Source: Argopecten irradians (taxonomy: Eukaryota; Mollusca; Bivalvia; Pectinida; Pectinidae). From it: 64,000 nucleotides of DNA. A program made the position numbers and the translations under genes. Below the pieces are notes generated by a model, which was not told the origin of the DNA, made no database searches, and saw nothing but the letters and a program-made list of their open reading frames with translations. This document shows positions 43,111 to 55,282 of the stretch, one piece after another. The stretch covers positions 72,127,469 to 72,191,468 of the forward strand of contig NC_091134.1 of the NCBI RefSeq assembly GCF_041381155.1. The letters are read 5' to 3'. Each line of letters opens with the position of its first letter. Positions within the stretch are counted from its first letter, which is position 1.

Positions 43111-45611
43111 GTAGGTACAAGACATTTCATCAAAAAGATCGTCACAGTTCATTTATTTCTGTTATCAGCCAAAAGGTATATCCTCTAAACCTATCAAGTT
43201 GAATTATCGAACAAAGAGTATCTTACTAATGAGTAGACATTGGTCCTGTGTATTGTGCAGTGACAACAAAAGGCCCTTTAGTTGGCCAAATGTCGATTGT
43301 TTGAAGAAGTTTACATTTTCATGCTCGACTGGTTTTAAGTATACACACAGTACACTAATACAATTGCTCAACATCTATTGACAAATTGATAGAATAGAGC
43401 TTTTGTGGTGTATCTGGTTGTCCTGTCACATACTGGTATACACATGATAAAGTTCTAACGTATGTGTTTACCACAAATAGTACACATGCATTGGATAAGT
43501 AGACAGCTATATTTTGTTGGTATGCATATATATATATATATACATGCTCTGTCTGTAGTGGTTTAACATTCACTCATCAGTCTAATTGAAATTTATTTTT
43601 CACATTTGATTTGTTGCTCACAATATTTATGCTGAAAACATTTTATAGCGAAAAAAAAAAAAAAAAAAACTCTTGGAATTTCAAGTGGAGTAATGAATTG
43701 CTGGAATAATTTATCTTATAATCTGAATAAATGTCAACAAGAATAGAGTGTGAAGGAGAATTTTATCCTGTTGTTGAAATATGGCAGATAACGTTGTATA
43801 TACAGTGATTGATACAACGATACTGTGCACTGTACAATATACACATTTATAAACTTCTTCATGTAGTTTTAATCTGTGACCTTTCAAACTTTATCTTGAT
43901 TTTTGTTAGTTTTCTCCATTTATTTCTGATACATTTGTGAGTTAATGTTACGTCATTGACTTTAGGGTTATATTCATCAGAAAAAGTTAATAAATATTAA
44001 ATAACTACACATTAAAAGAGGGAATTCACTTTATAATTAGGATGCATCAAAAGCTGTGCAATTATTTTTTTAAACGATCTAATAATGTTTGCCACTAAAA
44101 TGAGTAAAAAAAACCCAGATTTATTCCTTTAGTATTGGGAGCAATAGTATATTGCTTATATATGAGGCGTAGCAGTCAATTTCATAAGCAATTCACACCA
44201 TCTTGCAGGATAGTCATGTTGTAGAAAGAACGCTTGAATCAGATGGTTGATCCGTGTGTTACAAGCATTGCGTGTTGAAGTAATATTAAACCGGATTATG
44301 GAAACAGACATGAATCTGCCCAGATTTGATGCCATCTTCCTGATAAATCATGGTCACACAGCGGTTGCATCCATCCCAGATTTCAGTGTAAACAAGCTAG
44401 CATTTGTGGTAAAAGTATTCTGAATCAGGATTTTCTAGAAATTAATCAAGCATTTTTAATGAAATCTGGTTCCATTTACAGATGGAACAAATATACAGTA
44501 TCTGTATATGTAGTAGTATACTGTGTTAGAGACATTACTTTTATATTTCTTACTTAGAACACCATTGTGTAACAATAAATATCAGACAATGCATATGCTA
44601 ATTGACGGAACATGGAACATATTAAAATGCGGAATGAGGAGTGACAGCAATCGGAACACCTCGCCCACTTTTTTAGTATCAGAGAAAATGATGAGACAGG
44701 TGATCCAATTGGAGTGACAGTTCATACTAAAAGTGGAATGGAAACAGAACATAGAAAAACATGGAAACACATGAGATTAAGTTCAATATTATCTTTGTCT
44801 TTTTTCTGAGCTTAGTAATCTCTGCATAAACCCTTTTTTATTTTCATGGTAACAAAAGTATTGTTTATAAAAGTGTTAGTCTGTACTAGACCTAGGTATC
44901 TGTTTCGATAGGTCTAGTATAGGAAAACTTTTCAAAAGAACATGAAAAACTTGTAATCATTGATAACATTTAGATTATAAATTTTAACCAGTTGATCACA
45001 ATACATCATTATATTTCTTGTGCATGTATGGGGCCGGCTACTTCCGTAAATTTAGATTTATTCATTCTCATAAATTTCCATATTTATTGATCCATTTTGT
45101 AAATTTGTGTTTATTGCAAACTTATAATGGTAGGATACTTTATTGATAATTAGATAAGGAAACGTTTGAAAGAATTGTGAGTCCTGTACAGAGTATGCTA
45201 GCTAGCTATATATATAGCTCTCAAACATATGTACACACCGATAGAACTTACCTGTTTCCCATATATAAGCTATATATATCTATTAAGCTTTAAGTATTCA
45301 TATTTTATTGATAAACTTAGTTAAATAATTGGTTGTAAAACAAGTTGTTTGGTATACATATATGTATAAAATGACCTACAAAATAAAGGTGTATTTCCTG
45401 TATTGTTTACATTTATAGAGTAATCAGTGGATGCATGGAGCTAAGTTTTCTTAGGTTCAAGTTAGAGGTTTTAATTAAAAGTGTTATCTAATTTGAACTT
45501 GAATACATGGATTGAGACATCTGACGGTCTCCCAGTTTGATCTGCTCTTGGCTTAAGTAATCAATTTCTCAACTGGTGAAACTGGGTAACCAATGTTTAT
45601 ATATGTGTTAA
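43111..45611 (+). other. PDE3-like intron 1, first part
   Basis: AT-rich, with a 20-base A run near 43651 and an inverted pair TACTAGACCTA/TAGGTCTAGTA at 44884-44919. No exon seen. Confidence 0.55.
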
Positions 45612-45802
45612 AAGCCAAGGTGGCCGAGTTGTTAAGATGTCTCGTCATCTCGTCATATTACCACAAGTCCACCTCTGGGTCGCGAGTTTGAATCCCACGT
45701 CAGGCAGTTGCCTGGTATATATCTCCGGGTACTCTGGCTTTCCTCCAAAAACAAACCTGGCACGTCCTTACATGACCCTGGCTGTTAAACCCTTAAAACA
45801 AA
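45612..45802 (+). mobile_element. tRNA-derived SINE
   Basis: The head AAGGTGGCCGAGTTGTTAAG has an A box (TGGCCGAGTTG, 45621-45631), and GAGTTTGAATC (45684-45694) is a B box, both in tRNA-Ser/Leu style. The body holds CTCCGGGTACTCTGGCTTTC, like conserved central domains of animal SINEs. The tail is ACATGACCCTGGCTGTTAAA, followed by an A-rich stretch. No clear target duplication was found by eye. Confidence 0.8.
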
Positions 45803-47919
45803 TTTTCAAATTGAATATGCATAGTGTTTTCAACTGTTGATAATGTAATTATAAAGCTGTATGATATGACCAGATGAATGAATTTATATCTTGGAAACTT
45901 TTAATTGTTATTACATCATGATATTATTAATATTTAAATGCAAGGATAGTTTATGTACCTAATATCAACGGTTGTTTTCCAGATAACACTACATGGATCC
46001 TTTATAACTAGCATACAAACATATGTCTAGGATAACGAATTCCTTGAAGTGATCAATATGGGACAAAGAAGTAACAAATAGGGTACAAAAAAGCAATTCC
46101 AACAGTAGTCATTATATTTATTGTCAAATTTTTGAAGAAAATCTGCCCCTTTATTAAACACACATAAAATTAACAGTAAAGAAAAGAAAAAAAAAAAAAA
46201 AAAAGTGTTTTGGACAGTTACAAATGTTCATAAAACATGAACACATTATTGATAAACAATAGGAACAATATAGCAATTCACATTGTCTGGATGATCCCTT
46301 CAGTCATTAGTCGCTATAATATTAATTAGTTCTATTAAACTACATCAGAAACTGTGTTTATTGTGAAAGTTATCAACTTTGTGTCATGTGCCATATAGTT
46401 TATGGTCAATAAGCAGGGAAGCCATGAATGTGTTAGATTGTTCTACGTGAAATTTACTTTGTTTTGTTCATCCTTGTAGTTAGTGATTTGAAAAAAAGTC
46501 ATGATTTTAGGGTAAAGAATGTCAATATCAATTGTTGACTGTTGTATAATATATTGTCTTTAGAAACTCTCTCCTGTGAAATTGAATGTTGAAGACTTAA
46601 CCAAATGTGAATTAGAGAATAATTACTTTGTTTAGAGAATATTTAGTGTTTGCAAATGTTGAATAACTATCTGGGTAATATAAATTTACAAACATTATTT
46701 TATATAGACTTAAAAATTTCACATCAACCATCAGGGCAAATATAGATTTTTATAGACTTAAAAATTTCATATAAATTAGGGCAAAAAATTATTTTCACGT
46801 TCAAATTTTCACATGAATTTCATGTTCAGAAAATATTCATGTGAAATTCACATGAATAAGAAGTGCACATGAATTTCACATGAAGAAATTTTGCCTGTGA
46901 ACTAGCAGTAAATATTTTGTCAAATATAAACTAATAAACTTATAGAATAGTCAATATTTATAAATACTGATCGGTGCTATGTATGCATTATACTGATAAA
47001 TACATAATGTATATGAAGGTGAAAGATTTAGTTACCAGGGATGAAAATCTTCAGCGATTGGCTGATTTCAGCCTTTTTGTCTTTCACAAAGCTACCTGGT
47101 ACATGTAATTCCATGTAGTTTTCAACAAAAAATGTAAATCAGACTTTTCAAGATTTTTGATTTTCATCTTTGAGTTATCTTTTGTTCTTCTCTACATGTT
47201 CAGCTAGTTAAAGTAAAGTGCACACCAGATTGAATTGGTTGTACTATTCCCTGCCTGGTAAATCAGTTATTTTGGCTGGTATAGTTATAAGTGCAGGGTT
47301 TGTAGAACAGAAGCCTGATGGCGGTGCATACATACATGATTGATGTGATGGTATGGTTCTGCCAGGAATATTTCTGATAGAAGTTGTATTATGATTGACT
47401 TTGATTGGTTCTGTAGAAGCTGCTGATCCAGATCAGACTTACAGTGTCTGTACCTTTAGTATTAGAGTTGGTGTATCAATGGTTTCCTGTCGGTTAAGGA
47501 CCATTTTAATTTGATAACTTACAACTTAACAATAACATGGTGTTACATTAAGTATGGTACTTCCACATTCTGTTACATTTAGTTCTGCCTTTATTGTCCT
47601 TCATTACATCCTGAAAACAATCTCTATTGTTAATTCTAAATTACATTTTATTTACCACTTCTTCTGATGTTGTTAAACAAAGGGAGCTCACTCTAATCAA
47701 GATTTAAATCTGGTATTACTGAAGTAAAAAAGGGATGTAACTCTAGCTTTGTCAATGGAGAAAGAAAAAGGGGAAATTAACTCTACAAAACAATAAATCA
47801 GATAAGACAATGATGTAATTTATAAAGTGGAATCCATATGTACTTGTGAGTAGAAGATGTTGTGTATTCTGGCTGGAACTTATTACTGTATGATATTAGT
47901 TAGGATGTTTTGTCTACAG

Positions 47920-48081
47920 GAAGGTCAGACCTGGCTATACGCTGGGGTGAATTGGATTGTTATCATCATAGAACCTGGACTAGCTCATGGTACATGTACA
48001 CTCATTTGTAAGCAAGTTGTTTCTCCAATTGCAAACATGTACCATCAACAACTACATGACATACTGCAGTGTATACCTTCA
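47920..48081 (+). CDS. Candidate exon, phase 0-0, unknown product
   Basis: TTTTGTCTACAG precedes 47920 and A/GTAAGT follows 48081, both near consensus. The 162 bases are open, in phase with PDE3-like exon 1, and encode EGQTWLYAGVNWIVIIIEPG and on to CIPS. I could not match this to PDE3, so it may be a decoy, a variable exon or chance. Confidence 0.22.
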
Positions 48082-48738
48082 GTAAGTTATAAGCGTTGCT
48101 CGAGTGATCTTCCAAACCTTTTTAATTCTCTTTAGCAGTTTCAGAAGTCAAACAATTTCTCAGAAATCTAAAAAGTCAAAATTAACATATGACTAATAGA
48201 CTGCATAATAACTAAGACATATGCTTTCAAACCAAAGAGTGAAGTCTGATTTTTGAGCTGGTCAGAAACATACCCGGTAATCTCCAGGATCTACTCAATG
48301 TCTAGCTGGTCTTCTATTGCTATTTCAAATTAATCTGTTAAAATCCTCATCTTTCAAATATGTATTAAAGTAAATTTAAGGCTTTGTTTTTTTTTTTGCT
48401 TTTCATTAAAAAAGACTAGGCTTTAATAAGTTATTGAAATCTGTTGTAGTGTAGGCACTAAATGGTCATTATACTCTTGTCAGTTTTAACCATAAGTTAA
48501 CTCTATTAAAGTTTAAACTAATAATCTTTAATAACACTTGATAATGACTTAAAACAATTTATTTAAAACTGAATTCATCCACATCACGTTTTCATCATTT
48601 AATGAAAGGTAAAAATCAACTACCGTTATAATATCCTTTCTGATATCAACATTGTTATTGCATGGTCCATGAGTCAATTCAGTATTGAAACAAAAACCGT
48701 TGATATGAACGGTGATTACATATGTTTGTACAGTGTAT

Positions 48739-48832
48739 GTAGTTAAAATTTTCTGGTCATTTATCAACACATTGTACCATCTGTTGTAGTTAAAATTTTC
48801 TGGTCATTTATCAACACATTGTACCATCTGTT
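48739..48832. repeat. 47-bp direct duplication
   Basis: GTAGTTAAAATTTTCTGGTC and the next 27 bases occur twice without a spacer (48739-48785 and 48786-48832). Confidence 0.9.
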
Positions 48833-49042
48833 GCCATATTATAGATTAAATTTCTGTTTGTTTTCGTTATCATCATGTGTATATGTACTTATAGACTGTA
48901 TATCATTATTATATGGGTTTTAAAAACAACGGTGAAATTTACATTTTACATATGGACACTGTTACCTTCTTTGTCATAGTTAAAAGGTTTTACATACATG
49001 TATATTTACTTAGTTAGATATAGAAAATAAATGCAGCTCTGT

Positions 49043-49246
49043 ATACCGTATTCAACCCAATAAGCGCCCAGGGCATTTAAAAAATTAGAAAAAAATGAAA
49101 AGGTGCTAATCGACAAAATTATTGCAAATCTAGACAGTATTTTGTAGTTTTAGTCTTTATTTATGCGTGGACAATTGAAATTGAGGCCTCAAAAAGGGGG
49201 AGGGCGCTTATAGGAACATGGGCGCTTATTGGATGGAATACAGTAT
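49043..49246. mobile_element. 204-bp MITE with 27-bp TIRs
   Basis: The left end ATACCGTATTCAACCCAATA with AGCGCCC, and the complement of the right end ATACTGTATTCCATCCAATA with AGCGCCC, agree at 24 of 27 positions. There is no coding capacity. A TA target duplication is possible but cannot be separated from the tip. The superfamily is unknown to me. Confidence 0.75.
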
Positions 49247-49394
49247 TAATACATAAAACAAGGAATGTATAGTCTTACGTAGAGGCTATCAACATTGACA
49301 CCAACATCTTCTTTACTACTTGACACTTATGTATCTTTATAATAATGTTGACATATTAGTTATCTTTTCCATTTTTATGTCCAATATTTCCTAG

Positions 49395-49442
49395 AATAAG
49401 AAAATTCCTCATCCACTTGGAAGGCTGAAGCGTAATGTGACG
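49395..49442 (+). CDS. Candidate 48-bp exon of the PDE3-like gene
   Basis: A strong pyrimidine tract and acceptor (TTTATGTCCAATATTTCCTAG) precede 49395, and ACG/GTAATG follows 49442. It is phase 0 at both ends, compatible with exon 1, and encodes NKKIPHPLGRLKRNVT, a basic peptide like the low-complexity linker expected here. No family match can be claimed. Confidence 0.3.
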
Positions 49443-50251
49443 GTAATGAGGTGTTTTGTCTTATATAAGCCTTTGGGTTCATTATATAATTATGGTCCAC
49501 TACTTCATCTTCTTTGGTAATTAACAGTCACTTGTAGAGAGAAATCAATATGGCATGTGTCCAGCATGTCCAGTTCCTGGAGGTTGACATCGATATCAGT
49601 AATCATTTATTAAATACACACGGTAGTGCCACCCTGCTGCATTTCCATACAGTACAATAGACTATATTGTAAGGCTTATAGCAATGGTAAAGATTTGTCA
49701 TTCCAACAGTTTTATAAAGCTGTAATGCATCAAACTAGAATACAGTATACATCTCACGGTGTGAAGAAAATATTTGATAAAACTAAAAAATGTATTGGAA
49801 CCAAAACAAAATATTTGTATAATATTTAGATTGCTTGATTGATGTAGATTTTGAATTTGTAGCTACATCATGATCATGTGTCTGTGATCAACTGTCCTTA
49901 TATGTACACTAGCTAGTTGACATTACATACAGTCTGGCTGAAGAAACATCAGAATTGATTAAGAGACTTTTATTATTAATTAATATGAGGATCATTAATT
50001 GTATCAAGTCATTTCATTTAAATTGTTATATTATAAGGGATTTCTTTTGAAATTAATCGTAGGACCTAGAGTTTGTGTATATAAAATGTAATTTAGCCAC
50101 ATTAGACCATTTCCAGAGATCAAAGAAATCAAGTAAGTAATAGTTGTCTATAACACATGATGAACTATTGTTAAAACAACTTCAAAATTCTCTGAGTTGC
50201 TCAGTCTTTGTCTAACCACTGCCATTGGTATTTAAATTTCTGGTCTGAGCT

Positions 50252-50329
50252 GACCCAGTTCTGGACAGTGAAGTCAATATGACCCAGTTCTGGACAGTGA
50301 GGTCAGTCTGACCAAGGCATGGACAGTGG
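50252..50329. repeat. 29-bp tandem repeat, about 2.7 copies
   Basis: GACCCAGTTCTGGACAGTGA followed by RGTCARTMT repeats at 50252 and 50281. A diverged third part (GACCAAGGCATGGACAGTGG) starts at 50310. Confidence 0.85.
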
Positions 50330-51420
50330 CCTCCTTAATGACCCTAGCTAAATTTATAGACCATTGACCACTCCTATCTTGGTAACTTACAGCTTCCCCC
50401 TGGGGTTGGGCCACTCAGGTGTGAGGCTGTTGACATGTTAATTGAGTTTGACCCCCTATGGGGTGTTGTTTGTGTTACCTGAGGCTGGTTGGTGTGTGAC
50501 ACTACTAGTTTAGCTATCACTTCATCATTTACTTGGGTGAATGGCTCTATTCCCACTTAATCAACTCATGCAGTTTGAGTTTATATAAGTTCGTTTACGG
50601 GTATGAATGAATTCTACACTGACAAGGTGAGATATAGTGGTACCTACCTTATGATAGTTATACACCTGTTAGTGTGTAACTGGGGATAGAGGTGTGATAT
50701 GTCAGCTGAGCTATTTACAGTAGTATAGGTCAATTGCTGCATATAAAGTATACAGTACATTTCAATTATTTTAGTTATATATATGCATATTTTTTATAGC
50801 TCTCGATTTGAGATTTAATATATGTATATCATAAAAATGTTTTCATGCATTATATATTCATGCATCCTCTATATTCAGATACAATTGCTTTATAGTGTGC
50901 CATATGTATATGGGTATATACAGGGGCAACTGATGTGATTATTAAGTTCATATAAAGATAAACGCTGGATTTGAAAGTGATTATAGAACACATTTATACT
51001 GATCACTATTAGAAAATGATATTTTGGGATTGTTTATCTGAATATCTATACGGTACTAGCACTAGATGTGCAGTGCTTAATCGTCATGAAGATTTGTTGT
51101 GTATAATTACTGAAATTGGTTTCCAATGAATAAATGTCTATGTACAGGTATATATTCAACTATAATGTTTGGAAACACCCTGTGGACGTAGAGGTTCAGG
51201 TCCAAAATTTATAGGTATTTAACTTTACAGCGTGAAGCCATATACACGTTTTTACTGAACAGCTAATCTTCTTATTTTATTGACGTCAAAACATTTATTT
51301 AGTCGTAAAATCTGAAAAATTTATTCATATGTGTTTTTTGAATATTCAGTTGTGTATATAAGCCAGAGTTTGTTACGCTATATTGTGTATATATTCAGTT
51401 TTTATTACGATGTCATGGAT
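50330..51420 (+). other. Intronic stretch, nothing recognised
   Basis: AT-rich with a GC-richer patch near 50390-50550 that opens a 60-codon minus frame of no recognisable family. Confidence 0.45.
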
Positions 51421-52186
51421 TTGAGCCAATAATCACCAGCTATATAGCCAATGATAACTAGATATATATACAGTAGTATTATAGGTATGTTGAGCCAATA
51501 ATAACTAGATATATATATATATGGTAGTATTTGGTATGTTGAGCCAATGATAACTAGATATGTATATGTGGTAGTATTTGGTATGTTGAGCCAATGATAA
51601 CTAGATATATATGTGGTAGTATTTGGTTTGTTGAGCCAATGATAACTAGATGTATATATGGTAGTATTTGGTATGTTGAGCCAATGATAACTAGATATAT
51701 ATGTGGTAGTATTTGGTTTGTTGAGCCAATGATAACTAGATATGTATATGTGGTAGTATTTGGTATGTTGAGCCAATGATAACTAGATATATATTTGGTA
51801 TGTTGAGCCAATGATAACTAGATATATATGTGGTAGTATTTGGTACATAGAGCCAATGATAACTAGATATATAAGTGGTAGTATTTGGTATGTTGAGCCA
51901 ATGATAACTAGATATATATATGTGGTAGTATTTGGTACGTTGAGCCAATGATAACTAGATATATATATGTGGTAGTATTTGGTATGTTGAGCCAATGATA
52001 ACTAGATATATATGTGGTAGTATTTGGTATGTTGAGCCAATGATAACTAGATATATATATATATGTGGTAAAATTTGGTATGTTGAGCCAATGATAACTA
52101 GATATATATGTGGTAGTATTTGGTATGTTGAGCCAATGATAACTAGATATATATGTGGTAGTATTTGGTACATAGAGCCATATACT
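51421..52186. repeat. About 45-50-bp minisatellite, about 16 units
   Basis: The unit is GGTAGTATTTGGTATGTTGA, GCCAATGATAACTAGATATA and a variable (TA)n/GT tail. Length differences come mainly from the TA run. GTTGAGCCAATGATAACTAG is almost invariant. Open frames across it are repeat artefacts. Confidence 0.95.
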
Positions 52187-52912
52187 CAGTCATACAAAAC
52201 AAATTCATTGTTAATTCAATTGCTACACATATATATTTGTTTGTGACTGGGAAAACAAAGATGAGTGATGAATAAAACTATAGTTTCAAAACACTGTAAA
52301 AAAAACTGCAGGTAGAAATACATTTATATTAATAAAATAATGAGAAATCATAAGAATGTATGTCCCATATAAAGTGACTTCATTTGTTGTCGCCTGCAAT
52401 GTAAGAACAACACAATTAATGCATATAGGTATCACTATGTTGTCAGCATCCGAGAAAAGGTTTCAGTGCGATAACTTTAAAGACGCTCCACTGCTGACAA
52501 GTGCTATTTTTTCGCTATCAAAATCAGGAGCAGACAATTAAGTTTTTTTCATTTACAAAAGTTACTTAGTTTACACCATAACCGCCCTTGAAAAATTTTA
52601 GCTTCTTATTTTACTTCAAGATAAAAATATTAATAATAATTAATTGCATCCTGAAAAAATTTTGTGACACTATTTACTATATAGAATGAAGTACTGATTG
52701 CGCAAGCACCAAAGCAGAATAAATTATTTTATATACATTTTTGTGTTAGTTAGAAAACATCTTTAAAATTTATTGTCTGATTTCACCAATTTGGTTTATA
52801 TCAATGAGATCTCGAAATGTCAAAATTTGTTAATATTTTAATTGCAAGAGTTACAGGACTTAAAATCGTCAAAACAGATAATTTCTTGGGTTTCTGCTCA
52901 ATAACATTTTTA
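52187..52912 (+). other. Intronic stretch, nothing recognised
   Basis: Plain AT-rich DNA with no exon, RNA or repeat that I can support. Confidence 0.45.
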
Positions 52913-53882
52913 TTAGCTCACCTGGCCCAAAGGGCCGGTGAGCTTATGTCATGGCGCAGCGTCCGTCGTCCGTCGTCCGTCCGTCCGTCAACATTTCCTT
53001 TAAATCGCTACTAGTCATAGAGTTCTGCATTGATTGTAACCAAATTTGGCCACAATCATCCTTGGGGGAGGGCGAACAGAACTTGTATAAATTTTGGCTC
53101 TGACCCCCCTGGGGCAGGAGGGGCGGGGCCCAATAGTGGAAATAGAGGTAAATCCTTTATATCGCTACTAGTCATAGAGTTCTACATGGATTGTAACCAA
53201 ATTTGGCCACAAACATCCTTGGGGGAGGGCAAACAGAACTTGTATAAATTTTGGCTCTGACCCCCTGGGGGCAGGAGGGGCGGGGCCCAATAGGGGAAAT
53301 AGAGGTAAATCCTTTAAATCGCTACTAGTCCTAGAGTTCTGCATGGATTGTAACCAAAATTAACCACAAACATCGGTGGGGGAAGGGGAACAGAACTTGT
53401 ATAAATTTTGGCTCTGGCCCCCCGGGGGCTGGAGGGGTGGGGCCCAATAGGGAAATAGAGATAAATTCTATAAATCGCTACTTGTCCTAGAGTTTTGCAT
53501 GGATTGTAACCAAATTTGGCCACAAACATCCTTGGGGGAAGGGGAACAGAACTTGAATAAATTTTGGCTCTGATCCCCCGGGGGCAGGAGGGGCGGGGCC
53601 CAATAGGGGAAATAGAGGTAAATCCTATAAATCACTACTTGTCCTAGAGTTTTGCTTGGATTGTGACCAAATTTGACCATAAACATCCTTGGGGGAAGGG
53701 GAACAGAACTTGTATAAATTTTGGCTCTGACCCCCTGGGGGCAGGAGGGGTGGGGCCCAATAGGGGATTTAGAGGTTAATATTAAAATTCCTGCAATAAA
53801 AGAAACAATGAACCTGTATTCAGAACATTACTTGGCATTACAAACCAGGTGAGCGATACAGGCCCTCTGGGCCTCTTGTTTA
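52913..53882 (+). mobile_element. Hairpin-tipped, 157-bp-repeat-cored non-autonomous element
   Basis: The left tip (52915-52944) folds as AGCTCACC/GGTGAGCT around GGCCC AAA GGGCC. A CGTCCGTCGTCCGTCC stretch and GTCAAC follow, then about five units of 156-157 bp (phase marker CGCTACT at 53006, 53163, 53320, 53476 and CACTACT at 53633). The right tip has CCAGGTGAGC (53845-53854), inverted to the left CTCACCTGG, then the hairpin GGCCC TCT GGGCC and CTTGTT. The architecture equals that of the element at 8517-10378, which lies in the opposite orientation. No protein is encoded. Confidence 0.75.
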
Positions 53883-55009
53883 TTATCCGATTTCAACCAA
53901 ATTATGTCTATTGCTTTATATTTTGTAGATTGATATTATTTTATATTTTATTGATTGATATAATTTTATATTTTGCAAGTTGATATTATTTTATCCAATA
54001 TCTTTGTCAGTTTCTGTACCAGTACACTACTGCAGTTGGATTTGTACACGAATTGTGAATTGTATATATACAGCCGACCTGATGTTTTGTACAGAAGTTA
54101 GACACAAGATGGATCAGTGCTGGTTATATGATAGAAGATTTAAACATTAGTTGTTAACTAAGACCAAATTCCACTGATAAGATTGGTTTATATTTGTTCA
54201 GTTTTAAGCAGATATTTTAAGCGCAATATATGAGGTGCATAATACAACGTCTTAGTCGCACTACAGTTTCCACACTTAAACCTGCAGCTTTTCATTACTT
54301 GACTTGCCAGTATACGCTGTATTTAAGATAAATATAAATGGCAACATCTTTGCATATTCTGGTTTAAAATGTTTTCCTGGATTGAGCTTTCTCATTTTCA
54401 TAAATAGTTTGTCAATTATTTAAATAATTGCAACATTTCCATCAGGTAAAAGTGCAGTTATTGAGATCCTTCAATTTGTTATGTAGGTGCTTCAGAATCA
54501 CACAAGTGGTAACGAACCACCACTTAAATGACCAAAGAGCATGAAGATTATAGTGACATAACGCGCGATGTTGATGACATATTGTGTAACACATAAATGA
54601 CGTCGTTTTGACAGTGTTTTTCTGACGTGTTATCATTATAATTCATGTATTACCGTTATCCAAAATATACACGTACCATTAATAAAAGAATGATACACTA
54701 TTATAAATAATGAACATGTACAGGCTAGGCTATGCATATACATGTAGGAGTGAATTTCAATTTCCTCATGACTATCATAGTATGTTCACTATTTTTATTG
54801 AGGCTTACTGGAACTTTCGCAACTGCGATGACCGAGTGGTTAAGGTGTACCGATCGGGACATACCTGTAATATCATCGCGTCGTTGTCGTCGCGGATTTG
54901 ACTATAAATATTAAAGCACTTATGACCGATATTGATAAATTTTCTTTCATTTTTATTGCAGATCGATTTCTAATCACGTTTTTTAAATGGCGTGCCTGAA
55001 GTTATGAAT
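53883..55009 (+). other. Intronic stretch with a tRNA-like relic
   Basis: AT-rich. Apart from the tRNA-like head at 54824-54902 I see nothing supportable. Confidence 0.45.
54824..54902 (+). pseudogene. tRNA-Ser/Leu-like relic (SINE head)
   Basis: GCGATGACCGAGTGGTTAAG is a tRNA-Ser/Leu-type A-box region, and GTCGCGGATTTGA about 50 bases later recalls a degraded B box. The acceptor stem does not pair well and no SINE body follows, so it is taken as a 5' SINE fragment or tRNA pseudogene. Confidence 0.5.
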
Positions 55010-55282
55010 CACAGGGGTCTGAGAATCAGTACAGTGTACAATGTATATCAATTTGGACCTAACAGAGTGTCCATATATTATTTTAGACGTTTGATGGATC
55101 TAGATAAAAATCGGTAAAATTTGTATTCTACATGTACACTGTACTCGTATAATACACCACGAAGAGAATGAGATTTCCTGATTTTTATCTATACTCTTAC
55201 ACATCTAAAAAGGGAGTGTGGACACTCTGGTGTGTCTAAATATATGTATGTAATAACTGTTACTATATCTCAGATCCCTGTG
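55010..55282. repeat. Fold-back element, copy 2
   Basis: CACAGGGGTCTGAGA on the left pairs with TCTCAGATCCCTGTG on the right. Inner pairs TTGGACCTAACAGAGTGTCC with GGACACTCTGGTGTGTCTAA, and ATCTAGATAAAAATCGG with CTGATTTTTATCTAT, follow the order seen at 38640-38890. Confidence 0.8.

Larger units (their letters stand above)
45803..49042 (+). other. PDE3-like intron, middle part
   Basis: AT-rich. Contains an A run near 46190, an imperfect palindrome ATTCATGTGAA/TTCACATGAAT at 46835-46857 within several CACATGAATTTC repeats, a possible exon at 47920-48081 and a 47-bp duplication at 48739-48832. Confidence 0.5.

Noticed and set aside
43111-43188. Extension of the PDE3-like frame past 43110
   Set aside because: The family motif RRTSLP...SQ ends at a consensus donor; the following 26 residues are intron read-through.
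52913-53882. Helitron assignment by terminal signature
   Set aside because: The hairpin near the end fits, but the end reads CTTGTT and not CTRR, and no TC start is clear. Left as an unclassified non-autonomous element.
54824-54902. Functional tRNA gene
   Set aside because: The A box is good but the B box is degraded and the acceptor ends do not pair, so it is listed as a relic.
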